From NCBI GenBank assembly GCA_027620595.1, contig JAQCDI010000177.1, positions 1 through 5,832 of the forward strand: a stretch of 5,832 nucleotides of DNA. Direction: 5' to 3'. Shown piece by piece: positions 1 through 5,832 of the stretch. How positions within the stretch are numbered: position 1 is the stretch's first letter; the number at the start of each line of letters is the position of its first letter. Below the pieces are notes generated by a model that made no database searches, was not told where the DNA came from, and saw only the letters and a list, made by a program, of their open reading frames with translations. A program made the translations under genes and the position numbers. The DNA is from Bacteroidota bacterium (lineage in GTDB: Bacteria; Bacteroidota; Rhodothermia; Rhodothermales; UBA10348).

Positions 1-1302
1 GAGGTACTGGTCGGTCTCGGCGTCCGAGAAGCCGGTTATCGCTGCCGCGTCCTGGATATCGGAGGCTCGCCCGACAAAATTCCACAGGAAGTAGCGGATG
101 TACATGTGGCCCACCTGATAGCTCCAGAAGAACTCGCTGTCCGAGTTGTACTGGCCGTAGGCCCGCATGTGGTTCGGGTCCTGCGAATAACGACGGGGGA
201 ACCAGGTCTCACGCCGGGTATCGAGGCTGCCGAGCTGGTTCGAATAGGTATTTCCCTTCAGGAGCGGCGTTTCCCCGTACTGTTCGCGCTTGAGGTAGGA
301 AACGATGGCTTCCACCGTTTCTGGATCGTTCTCATCGATGGGGGGATTCGAAGCCGAACGGATGAAGATCAGGGCGTATGTCGAATAACCGATCAAAACC
401 ACCGTGATGCACAGCATGACGATGTTCATGGCCTGCATACCGCGGGAATGGGTCCACCAGACGCCAAACCCGATCAGGCCGAAGAAAGCGAGCAGGAACA
501 GGACCGGCGCCGAAGAATCTCCGATGACACCCGGTAGCCACTGCACGATGCCCGGATAGACGATCAGGAAGGCCACCGAAGAGACCAGGCCAGAGGCGAC
601 GATGCCCATCCAGCGCTTTTTGGCGTCCCACTCCGGGTTCTCGAACTCGATGTAGAAGACGATCAGGGCAATGAAGAAGATGGCCAGCAGGTTGAGCAGG
701 TGCACGCCGATGGCCAGTCCGAACAGATAGGCAATCAGGACCAGATAGCGGTTCGTGGCCAGTCCGAACCGGTGCTGCCCGCCCGTCAGCCGCTCCTCCT
801 CCTTGGCCGCTTCTTCCCGCCATTTGAGGATCAGCCATACGACGAGGGCCGTGAAGAGCATCGACAGGGCATACACCTCGGCTTCAACGGCGTTGAACCA
901 GAAGGAGTCCGTGACGGCGAATGTGCAGGCCCCGACGACGCCACCGGCCAGGGCAATGATGCGGTCCAATGCGGTCCATCCCGACGGGTCGCCCTGCCAT
1001 TCCCGGATGAGCCGGACAATGACCAGGTGCAGAAGCAGGACGGTGAGGGCACTCGAAAGCACCGAGACCAGGTTCACCGAGAGGGCCACATACTCAGTGG
1101 GGATGAACATCGAGAAGAGGCGCCCCACCAGCATGTAGAACGGCGCTCCCGGCGGGTGCGATACCTGCAAACGATTGGCAATGGCAATGAACTCGCCCGA
1201 GTCCCAGAAGGACGTGGCCGGAGCCACGGTGAGCAGGTACAGGACCAGCGAATACAGGAAGACCAGGCCCGCTACGAGCTTCTCGGTACGTTTGGAATCC
1301 AT
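1..1302 (-). CDS. DUF2723 / TMEM260-like (GT117) polytopic membrane glycosyltransferase, 3' end cut by window
   Basis: The reverse strand is open from an ATG at 1302 to the window edge: 434 codons, no stop, C-terminus outside the window. The N-terminal half is strongly hydrophobic, with about ten membrane segments (roughly residues 10-27, 53-67, 73-97, 114-131, 144-160, 184-200, 203-219, 231-249, 266-283, 291-313). Family hallmarks visible are FWDSGEF at 32-38, SHPPGAPFY at 48-56, WFNAVEAEVYALS at 135-147, REQYGETPLL at 339-348 and YIRYFLWNFVGR at 401-412. These match PF11028, the family of human protein O-mannosyltransferase TMEM260 (CAZy GT117). The acidic D34/E37 pair in the first extracytoplasmic loop sits where GT-C enzymes keep their catalytic carboxylate. 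By analogy it would move a sugar from a lipid-linked donor to secreted or surface proteins; donor and acceptor are unknown. No in-frame ATG lies between the upstream stop near 1359 and 1302, and no clear Shine-Dalgarno site is present. A terminator precedes it, so it may have its own promoter. The family call is firm; the reaction is inference. Confidence 0.9.
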   Translation of the reverse strand, partial: MDSKRTEKLVAGLVFLYSLVLYLLTVAPATSFWDSGEFIAIANRLQVSHPPGAPFYMLVGRLFSMFIPTEYVALSVNLVSVLSSALTVLLLHLVIVRLIREWQGDPSGWTALDRIIALAGGVVGACTFAVTDSFWFNAVEAEVYALSMLFTALVVWLILKWREEAAKEEERLTGGQHRFGLATNRYLVLIAYLFGLAIGVHLLNLLAIFFIALIVFYIEFENPEWDAKKRWMGIVASGLVSSVAFLIVYPGIVQWLPGVIGDSSAPVLFLLAFFGLIGFGVWWTHSRGMQAMNIVMLCITVVLIGYSTYALIFIRSASNPPIDENDPETVEAIVSYLKREQYGETPLLKGNTYSNQLGSLDTRRETWFPRRYSQDPNHMRAYGQYNSDSEFFWSYQVGHMYIRYFLWNFVGRASDIQDAAAITGFSDAETDQYL

Positions 1303-1338
1303 CAGCGTCAGAGTGGCCCCGCACAGGGGAATGGCGTC

Positions 1339-1377
1339 AAAAACCGGATACGGGCGCTACAACGCGGCCCCATCCGG
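1339..1377 (-). terminator. Rho-independent terminator after rsmI
   Basis: Read on the minus strand, the arm CCGGAT (1377-1372) pairs perfectly with ATCCGG (1349-1344). Inside it GGGC (1370-1367) pairs with GCCC (1355-1352), with one unpaired base on one side and two on the other, closing an 11-base loop. TTTTT (1343-1339) follows immediately. The hairpin begins 6 bases after the rsmI stop codon. Ten mostly G-C pairs followed by a T run is the classic intrinsic terminator form. It should end the lptF-rsmI transcript and would separate it from the membrane glycosyltransferase whose ATG is only 36 bases further on. Confidence 0.75.
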
Positions 1378-1383
1378 AATGGT

Positions 1384-2118
1384 TCACCCGAAGAGGTCGC
1401 TTTTTGGGGCGGCATTGAGCCGCTCGGACACCTTGGCCGACGCCAGCAACACAACACATTCTCCCCGCACCCGATCCAGGGAATCCACCCACGCCGAGAG
1501 CTGCGCCAAGGTGCCCCGCCGGAACTCCTCGAAGTGCTTGCTGATCTCCCGCGCCACGACGGCCTGTCGCTCTGGGCCCGTGTGCTCGGCCAACTGCGAA
1601 AGCAACTTGCCGATTCGGTGCGGGGATTCGTAGAAGACTACGGTACGGTCCTCGTCCACGATGGCCTGGATGCGCGTCTGGCGACCCTTCTTCTGGGGCA
1701 GGAAGCCCTCGAACACGAAGCGGTCCGTTGGCAAGCCGCTCGCGGCAAGCGCCGGAATCAGGGCCGTCGGGCCGGGCAACGATGTGACCTCGAGATGTGC
1801 ATCCAGTGCAGCACGGACCAGCAGGTATCCCGGGTCGGAAATTCCGGGCGAACCGGCATCCGAAATCAGGGCCACGTCCTTACCGCGGATCATCTCCTGG
1901 ACCAAGCGGCTGCTTTTTCCGTGCTCGTTGTGGGCATGGAAACTGGTCCGCGGGGTTTCGATGCCGAAATGATTGAGCAGGACGCCCGAGGTCCGGGTGT
2001 CCTCACAGGCAATCATGGCCACCGATTTCAGGGTATCGATGGCGCGCTGTGTCATGTCCGACAGGTTGCCGATGGGCGTGGGGACCAGGATCAACCGCCC
2101 CGGGCGTTCTACGATCAT
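1384..2118 (-). CDS. rsmI: 16S rRNA (cytidine-1402-2'-O)-methyltransferase RsmI
   Basis: This 244-residue cytoplasmic enzyme uses S-adenosylmethionine to methylate the 2'-O of C1402 in the decoding centre of 16S rRNA, a site it shares with the N4-methylase RsmH. The tetrapyrrole-methylase fold motifs appear in order: PTPIGNLSD (13-21), ACEDTRTSG (37-45), HNEHGK (63-68), ISDAGSPGISDPG (85-97), LPGPTA (114-119), SGLPTDRF (127-134), GFLPQKKGR (138-146), YESPHRI (163-169), AREISKHFEE (189-198) and RGECVVL (218-224). It is about 40 residues shorter than the E. coli enzyme (286) and stops soon after the methylase fold, so the small C-terminal helical domain is missing; I take this as lineage variation, since nothing looks frameshifted. 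The ATG overlaps the permease stop by four bases, which fixes the start and implies translational coupling. A strong terminator follows. Confidence 0.96.
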   Translation of the reverse strand: MIVERPGRLILVPTPIGNLSDMTQRAIDTLKSVAMIACEDTRTSGVLLNHFGIETPRTSFHAHNEHGKSSRLVQEMIRGKDVALISDAGSPGISDPGYLLVRAALDAHLEVTSLPGPTALIPALAASGLPTDRFVFEGFLPQKKGRQTRIQAIVDEDRTVVFYESPHRIGKLLSQLAEHTGPERQAVVAREISKHFEEFRRGTLAQLSAWVDSLDRVRGECVVLLASAKVSERLNAAPKSDLFG

Positions 2119-3575
2119 GATGGGAGGGATGCCTCAGGTGTGGAAGTGCGGTTGGCCCTCGACCAGGGCCAGGCTGGCAGGGGAATGGATCCCAGATCCC
2201 GCCATACGACGAAGGTAAGCCAGATGGCCACCAGGCCGGTGACGATGTCCGCCAGCCACATGCCCAACCAGGGGGCAAGCAGGTTGCGATCGGCCAGCTT
2301 TTCGCCATTGGCCAGGGATACCCAGTGGAACATGAAGATGGCCACGGCCATCGTAGCCGCCACGCCCAGGCCTCCCTTGCGGATGAACAGACCGATCGGA
2401 GCACCGATCATCATGAAAATGAGGCACGCCAGGGCGATGGAGTACTTCTTGTGGATCTCCACGCGGTAGCGGTTGGCCTGGTCAGAAGCCCAGGAGATGT
2501 CCCGTTGCAGCCCTTGCACCCGCACACGGGCAGCCCGGAGCGAACGCAGGGCCAGGTCCCGCTTGGCGAGCACGCCGGGGGTCAGCACGCCGGGAGCAAC
2601 AACGTCGGGTTGAACCCCTGCGTCGAGCTGCACGGCCAGCATGGCATCATCCCGGATGGGGAAGCCGGTTTCCTGGTGGGTGATACGGCCCGTGCCGAGG
2701 TCGGTCAGGAGGCTCAGAAGCTGTGCCTGTGCGCCCAGGACATTCATTTCGAGGGAATCCACCAGGGCAATCATCTCCCTGGACTTCATGGTCCGGTCCG
2801 TCCTTCGACCTTCGGTAGGATCCGAGCGCGTGAAATTCAGGTCGTCCAGCGAAATGCGCATCAAATGCCGGGTGAAGGAGAGGCGCTCGTAGCGTTCGGC
2901 ATTGCCGCTGCCCGGCGGGCGCTTGCGGTGCACCTCCCCATCGAAGAGTACAAGGTGGAGCGTGACGCCATCGGTAAGCGGTTCGAGGTACCCTTTGGTG
3001 GCATGGATATCCGTCCGGAATCGAGCCCCCTCGGAATAATCATAGATCGTGATTTCCTCGAGTTCGTTGGGACGGTCGACCGGGATGTTGCCCACGAGGA
3101 TCCGGTAGTCCTCGATGCCGTCGTAGAAGATGCCCGCCTGCAGGTCGAACCCCGGTTTGGCGGTCCGGATGTCTTGCCAGAGATTGCGGGCCCGGAAGTT
3201 GGACTCGGGGTGGATACTCGTGTTGAACACCCACATGGCAGCCGTGAGCAGGAGGCCGACCACGTAGACCGGCCAAACAAGCTGTGGAAACGAAACTCCC
3301 GAACTCTTGATGACGAGGTAGGCGTTCGATTCGGCCAGTCGGCCGAAGGCCAAGATGGTGGCAATCAGGGCCGCCATGGGTACGGCCAGCACCAACATGT
3401 AGGCGAGGTTGTATGCGATCAGCTCGGCTATGACCGCGCCGGGGAGTCCTTTTCCAACCAGCTGGGACAGGTACTTTATCAGGAACTGCATGACCAGCAG
3501 GAATAGAAGCACCAGCAGCCAGGCCACGAAGGGTCCCGGCAGCATCCGGAGGATCATGCGGTGAAACTGTTTCAT
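2115..3575 (-). CDS. lptF/lptG: LptF/LptG-family lipopolysaccharide export permease
   Basis: A 486-residue inner-membrane protein with the YjgP/YjgQ architecture. Three N-terminal membrane segments (about 12-36, 55-77, 98-117) precede a periplasmic jellyroll region (about 120-250), then a linker, then three C-terminal segments (about 379-397, 403-420, 436-457). Family signatures are FGRLAESNAYLVIKSSGVSF (77-96), whose cytoplasmic part normally contacts the LptB ATPase, and KKYSIALACLIFMMIGAPIG (376-395). In the LptB2FG complex two such permeases extract LPS and pass it to LptC/LptA. Whether this is the F or G partner cannot be told from one copy. It is some 120 residues longer than the E. coli proteins; most of the excess lies between 255 and 375, a charged, Ala/Leu/Arg-rich, probably helical stretch with a PGVLTPGVLA repeat at 328-337. 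The start is the first ATG, before the amphipathic MKQFHRMILRM. It opens the unit with rsmI. Confidence 0.93.
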   Translation of the reverse strand: MKQFHRMILRMLPGPFVAWLLVLLFLLVMQFLIKYLSQLVGKGLPGAVIAELIAYNLAYMLVLAVPMAALIATILAFGRLAESNAYLVIKSSGVSFPQLVWPVYVVGLLLTAAMWVFNTSIHPESNFRARNLWQDIRTAKPGFDLQAGIFYDGIEDYRILVGNIPVDRPNELEEITIYDYSEGARFRTDIHATKGYLEPLTDGVTLHLVLFDGEVHRKRPPGSGNAERYERLSFTRHLMRISLDDLNFTRSDPTEGRRTDRTMKSREMIALVDSLEMNVLGAQAQLLSLLTDLGTGRITHQETGFPIRDDAMLAVQLDAGVQPDVVAPGVLTPGVLAKRDLALRSLRAARVRVQGLQRDISWASDQANRYRVEIHKKYSIALACLIFMMIGAPIGLFIRKGGLGVAATMAVAIFMFHWVSLANGEKLADRNLLAPWLGMWLADIVTGLVAIWLTFVVWRDLGSIPLPAWPWSRANRTSTPEASLPS

Positions 3576-3667
3576 GGGTGCTGCGTGGCAGAGGCGCGAC
3601 TTCGATTTTCCAAACGGGACCCGAACGCATCGACAGGTGTGCAGGTCCCCGGCTTCCCGGAATGACC
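3576..3667. promoter_or_regulatory. Divergent intergenic region, presumed back-to-back promoters
   Basis: These 92 bases separate the starts of the minus-strand Lpt permease and the plus-strand hydrolase, so promoters for both units should lie here or slightly inside the genes. I looked on both strands for the Bacteroidota -33 TTG / -7 TAnnTTTG pattern and for sigma-70 hexamers and found no convincing match. The only AT-rich patch is around 3603-3614. Promoter presence is inferred from gene orientation only. Confidence 0.35.
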
Positions 3668-4315
3668 ATGATAATCAAAACCTTTACGTTCAACCCGTTT
3701 TCGACCAATTGCTATGTGGTCCAGAGCGGGGAGGACATCGTGGTCGTGGATCCCTCGAACCAGTCCGAACATGAGCACCTTCAGCTCATCGCGGCCATCG
3801 AGGCCCTGCCCGGCACCCTGAAGCGCATCCTGCTGACCCACGCGCACATCGACCACATTTTCGGGTGTGCGCGTCTTGCTTCCCACTTCGAAGTGGGGAT
3901 CGAAGTGCATGCCGATGAGGTACTCCTCCTGGAGCGCGCCGAGACACAGGCCGCCATGTTCGGGGTGGAGCTCGAGCGGCCTCCCGCACCGGCCTCCCTC
4001 ATCGAAGCCGGTTCGCCCATCCATTTCGGGGACCGCACCTGGGAAGTGCTGCACACACCCGGTCACTCCCCGGGTTCGGTGACGTTCGTGGACCGCGAAG
4101 AGGGGGTGGCCTTTGCAGGTGATGTGCTCTTTGCCGGATCCATCGGCAGGACGGACCTGTGGCAGGGCTCCCTGCCCTTGTTGATGCAGTCCATTTTTGG
4201 ACAGTTGGTGCCCCTGGGGGATGTCATGCGCATCCTCCCCGGGCACGGCCCGGCAACAACGATCGGCAGGGAGGTACGGGCGAACCCGTTCCTTGTCGGT
4301 CACGCTCCCCTTTAA
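3668..4315 (+). CDS. MBL-fold metallo-hydrolase, glyoxalase II-like
   Basis: A 215-residue soluble metallo-beta-lactamase-fold protein with no signal peptide. All metal ligands of the glyoxalase-II group can be placed: THAHIDH (57-63) gives H58, H60, D62 and H63; H133 is in HTPGHSPGS (129-137); D152 is in FAGDVLFAGSIGRTD (149-163); H193 is in LPGHGP (190-195). The IGRTDLW segment and FNPFSTNCYVV (8-18) are typical of YcbL-like hydrolases. The substrate is probably a thioester or related thiol conjugate, but cannot be read from sequence. The frame is open back to an ATG at 3578, yet the family start MIIKTFTFNP fits ATG 3668, which has a weak GGA six bases upstream; ATG 3662 (adding MT) is possible. 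Its TAA overlaps the stop codon of the convergent gene at 4312. A link to bacillithiol metabolism through nearby bshA is only a guess. Confidence 0.9.
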   Translation: MIIKTFTFNPFSTNCYVVQSGEDIVVVDPSNQSEHEHLQLIAAIEALPGTLKRILLTHAHIDHIFGCARLASHFEVGIEVHADEVLLLERAETQAAMFGVELERPPAPASLIEAGSPIHFGDRTWEVLHTPGHSPGSVTFVDREEGVAFAGDVLFAGSIGRTDLWQGSLPLLMQSIFGQLVPLGDVMRILPGHGPATTIGREVRANPFLVGHAPL

Positions 4316-5376
4316 AGCGGCGTGTGGGGGGACGTGGCGGGAGCCGAACGCTCCAGCAGCAGCATGATGGAGTGGTAGACGATCTCGCCCATCGAGTCAC
4401 AGGACTCGAAGCGCTTGTCGTGGTAATGGTGGGCCAACTGACCTCCGAGTCGCCGGATGTTCTCGTCGGTTGAGATGATGTCCTCGCGCATGACCTCCAT
4501 CAGGGCATTGAAGCGACCGTGGGAAACGCGGACTCGGTTGGCAATCAGGCTGCGCTCCTCTTTCTGATACTGCAGTACGTTCTCGGGTGCCAGGTTCTCC
4601 ATCGTCAGCCGAAGGAACGGTTCATTCTGGTGGAAGAACTGGGGGAGGTAGACCTCCTTGCGCCAATGGTGGCTCTGTTGGTCAAAATCGATGGAGTGGA
4701 TGCGGAAGTGCCACTTCTCGAAGTCCCGGGTCAGTTCGACGACGAAATTGCCCGAGTGCATGTCTCCGAGGAGGGACACGAAACATCGCTCATTGAATTT
4801 GACGAACTCCTTGGCCAGGCGGACCTTGTCGAAGTCGGTGATGGGGAGGCTCTCCCGAAGGAAAGCATCCGCCGGAATACCGATGATGTGCTCCTCGACG
4901 ATGGTCCGGCGGTGGATGAAATAGTTGACGCGGTTCGGGGAGAGGATGTGTTCCAGTTCCAGCCCGTAGATGCGGTTGGCGTCGATCTTCTTGACGTAGA
5001 AATAGTCGAAGTTCTCGTTGATCCGGTTGACCACCCGCACGCGGAAGGGGAGGGTGTTGCCGTGATTGCACTGGTCCACCCGGTCGATGATGAGGTACTT
5101 CGTGATGGACGTGTCCCCGTCAGCCTTGAGAATGGCGTAGGCGTTGAGCAGCTTCTGGTGGATTTCCTCGCGCTCGGTCTGGGGATAGAGTACGGTGGAC
5201 CAGAGCGTATCGGTGCCCTTCTCGTCATACACCGGCACGACGGCCGTGAACCGGAGCAGGTCGTCGTAGCGGATGGAATCGGCCCAGATACGGCCGTATC
5301 GGGAGAGGTAGCTGCGCAGGAAGTCGCTCACGGGATAGAGCTTCTTCTTGCGGCTGATAAGGTGATGATCACCCAT
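4312..5376 (-). CDS. Uncharacterised protein with kinase/aminoglycoside-phosphotransferase-like catalytic signature
   Basis: I do not recognise a named family for this 354-residue, probably cytoplasmic protein (no signal peptide or membrane segment). The order of its motifs resembles the protein-kinase-like fold: FYVKKID (126-132) could be the beta-3 strand with the ATP lysine; E140 or E142 the helix-C glutamate; RRTIVEEHIIG (156-166) the hinge strands; LLGDMHSGNFVV (202-213) the catalytic loop with D205 and N210 at the D+5 spacing of GDxHxGN in aminoglycoside phosphotransferases; and RIHSIDFDQQ (225-234) the metal-binding Asp strand (D230 or D232). The residue before GD is Leu, not the usual His. 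Residues 1-115 and the helical tail 255-354 match nothing I know. An in-frame TGA at 5380-5382 makes ATG 5376 the first possible ATG start. It follows bshA by 58 bases, probably in one transcript. The coding call is firm; kinase function is inference. Confidence 0.85.
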   Translation of the reverse strand: MGDHHLISRKKKLYPVSDFLRSYLSRYGRIWADSIRYDDLLRFTAVVPVYDEKGTDTLWSTVLYPQTEREEIHQKLLNAYAILKADGDTSITKYLIIDRVDQCNHGNTLPFRVRVVNRINENFDYFYVKKIDANRIYGLELEHILSPNRVNYFIHRRTIVEEHIIGIPADAFLRESLPITDFDKVRLAKEFVKFNERCFVSLLGDMHSGNFVVELTRDFEKWHFRIHSIDFDQQSHHWRKEVYLPQFFHQNEPFLRLTMENLAPENVLQYQKEERSLIANRVRVSHGRFNALMEVMREDIISTDENIRRLGGQLAHHYHDKRFESCDSMGEIVYHSIMLLLERSAPATSPHTPL

Positions 5377-5396
5377 GGTTCAGGTTTCCCATGGTT
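5372..5396. repeat. Direct repeat CCCATGGTT, two copies at a start codon
   Basis: CCCATGGTT occurs at 5372-5380 and again at 5388-5396, 16 bases apart, and each copy contains the palindrome CCATGG. On the minus strand each copy presents an ATGGG start context. The downstream copy holds the real ATG of the kinase-like gene (5376). The upstream copy (ATG at 5392) opens a seven-codon frame, MGNLNHG, that ends at 5369 inside the gene in another frame. It may be a chance duplication or a small leader frame. Confidence 0.5.
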
Positions 5397-5397
5397 T

Positions 5398-5424
5398 GGG
5401 GCGGCTCGTAGCGGAGCCGCGCCC
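5398..5424 (-). repeat. GC-rich inverted repeat between bshA and the kinase-like gene
   Basis: GCGGCTC (5401-5407) and GAGCCGC (5414-5420) form a perfect 7-bp stem around a 6-base loop. GGG (5398-5400) and CCC (5422-5424) extend it if G5421 is bulged. It begins ten bases after the bshA stop codon. No T run follows in the direction of transcription (CCCAAACC comes next), so it does not look like an intrinsic terminator. It could protect the bshA mRNA 3' end or modulate expression of the next gene. Confidence 0.5.
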
Positions 5425-5434
5425 ATCGGGCCGC

Positions 5435-5832
5435 CTACACAGCCAGGGCGACGCGCTCCATGACCTGCTTATAATACGATTCGTATTTCGGCACGATGAT
5501 ATCCGTTTCGAACTCGTCCACCGCCCGGCGACGGGATGCCTCGGCCATGCGGGTGTGGAGGGTATCGTCCGTGAGCAGGCGATGAGCGGCCTCGGTGTAG
5601 GCATCGACGTCCCCGAGATCACACAGGAATCCGGTTTCTCCGTCAATCACAAGTTCGGGAAGTCCCCCGATCCGGGAGGCGATGACCGGCACGCCGCAGG
5701 CCATGGCTTCGAGTGCAGCCAGGCCGAAGGTCTCCGAACCCGAGGGCATGAGGAAAATGTCGGCTATGGAGAGGATTTCCTCGACCGGCTCCTGTTTGCC
5801 CAGGAAGCGCACATCGTCATAGACACCCAATT
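5435..5832 (-). CDS. bshA: N-acetyl-alpha-D-glucosaminyl L-malate synthase BshA, C-terminal part (5' end outside window)
   Basis: The last 131 complete codons of a GT4-family glycosyltransferase are present; the ATG at 5830 is almost certainly internal, since the whole N-terminal Rossmann domain is missing. BshA catalyses the first step of bacillithiol synthesis, joining GlcNAc from UDP-GlcNAc to L-malate in the cytoplasm. Counting from that Met, the BshA-like signatures are VRFLGKQEPVEEILSIAD (7-24), the GT4 EX7E motif with E33 and E41 in SETFGLAALEAMACGVP (32-48), GGLPELVIDGETGFLCDLGD (55-74) and the closing IVPKYESYY (112-120). GKQ followed by V-E-x-x-L and the GFLCDLGDV segment are what separates BshA from generic GT4 enzymes, as judged from remembered Bacillus and Bacteroidota homologues. 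It leads an apparent two-gene unit with the kinase-like protein. A generic GT4 enzyme remains a less likely alternative. Confidence 0.88.
   Translation of the reverse strand, partial: LGVYDDVRFLGKQEPVEEILSIADIFLMPSGSETFGLAALEAMACGVPVIASRIGGLPELVIDGETGFLCDLGDVDAYTEAAHRLLTDDTLHTRMAEASRRRAVDEFETDIIVPKYESYYKQVMERVALAV

Noticed and set aside
1339..1366. Possible Bacteroidota-type promoter (TTG ... TTTTTG) overlapping the terminator
   Set aside because: The -7 element would lack the TA of TAnnTTTG; the T run is better explained by the terminator.
700..2469. 589-codon plus-strand open frame running across rsmI and both flanking genes
   Set aside because: It is antisense to three recognised proteins, crosses their boundaries, has low-complexity Arg/Gly/Gln-rich composition and no family motif; a typical shadow in GC-rich DNA.
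2325..3506. 393-codon plus-strand open frame antisense to the Lpt permease
   Set aside because: The opposite strand encodes an unmistakable LptF/LptG protein; the frame is a codon-bias shadow rich in Gly, His and Glu with no domain.
3578..3667. 30-residue N-terminal extension of the hydrolase from ATG 3578
   Set aside because: It is Arg/Pro/Gly-rich, not a signal peptide, and the family begins at the MIIKTFTFNP strand; it would also fill the divergent promoter region.
4519..5463. 314-codon plus-strand open frame antisense to the kinase-like gene
   Set aside because: Its Val/Glu/Asp/Leu monotony is what a mirrored frame gives, it runs into the end of bshA, and the minus-strand protein has ordered motif-like segments.
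1..5832. CRISPR arrays, insertion sequences, tRNA or rRNA genes, riboswitches
   Set aside because: No spaced repeats, transposase motifs, terminal inverted repeats, cloverleaf or rRNA-like segments were seen on either strand.

Overview
The window is a GC-rich (by eye near 60 %), fully coding stretch of a bacterial chromosome. Five genes are recognisable: three complete on the minus strand, two of them cut by the window ends in addition to one plus-strand gene (four minus-strand families plus the kinase-like protein, six genes in all). A BshA-type bacillithiol glycosyltransferase, a DUF2723/TMEM260-like membrane mannosyltransferase with Bacteroidota-style motifs, an Lpt permease (so an outer membrane with LPS) and genes mostly without clear Shine-Dalgarno sites together point to a GC-rich member of the Bacteroidota/Rhodothermota, for example a Rhodothermia-like lineage. 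That placement is inference from family distribution, not from a marker gene.

Layout from right to left in the direction of minus-strand transcription: the C-terminal part of bshA (5435-5832, its start lies beyond the window); a 58-base gap holding a GC-rich hairpin and a direct repeat; an uncharacterised 354-residue protein (4312-5376) whose second half carries the catalytic signature of aminoglycoside-phosphotransferase/protein-kinase-like folds. This pair is probably co-transcribed. The protein's stop codon overlaps, tail to tail, that of a plus-strand glyoxalase-II-like metallo-beta-lactamase-fold hydrolase (3668-4315).

A 92-base divergent intergenic region separates the hydrolase from a second minus-strand unit: an LptF/LptG-family permease (2115-3575) translationally coupled by a 4-base ATGA overlap to rsmI (1384-2118). 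Directly after rsmI lies a convincing intrinsic terminator (hairpin plus T5). It is followed within 40 bases by the start of a GT117/DUF2723 polytopic membrane protein that runs off the left end (1-1302).

Themes: envelope biogenesis (Lpt permease, membrane glycosyltransferase), low-molecular-weight thiol chemistry (BshA, possibly the hydrolase) and ribosome modification (RsmI). Most of the window is ordinary core genome. No mobile element, CRISPR array, tRNA or rRNA gene was seen. The least-described item is the kinase-like protein next to bshA.
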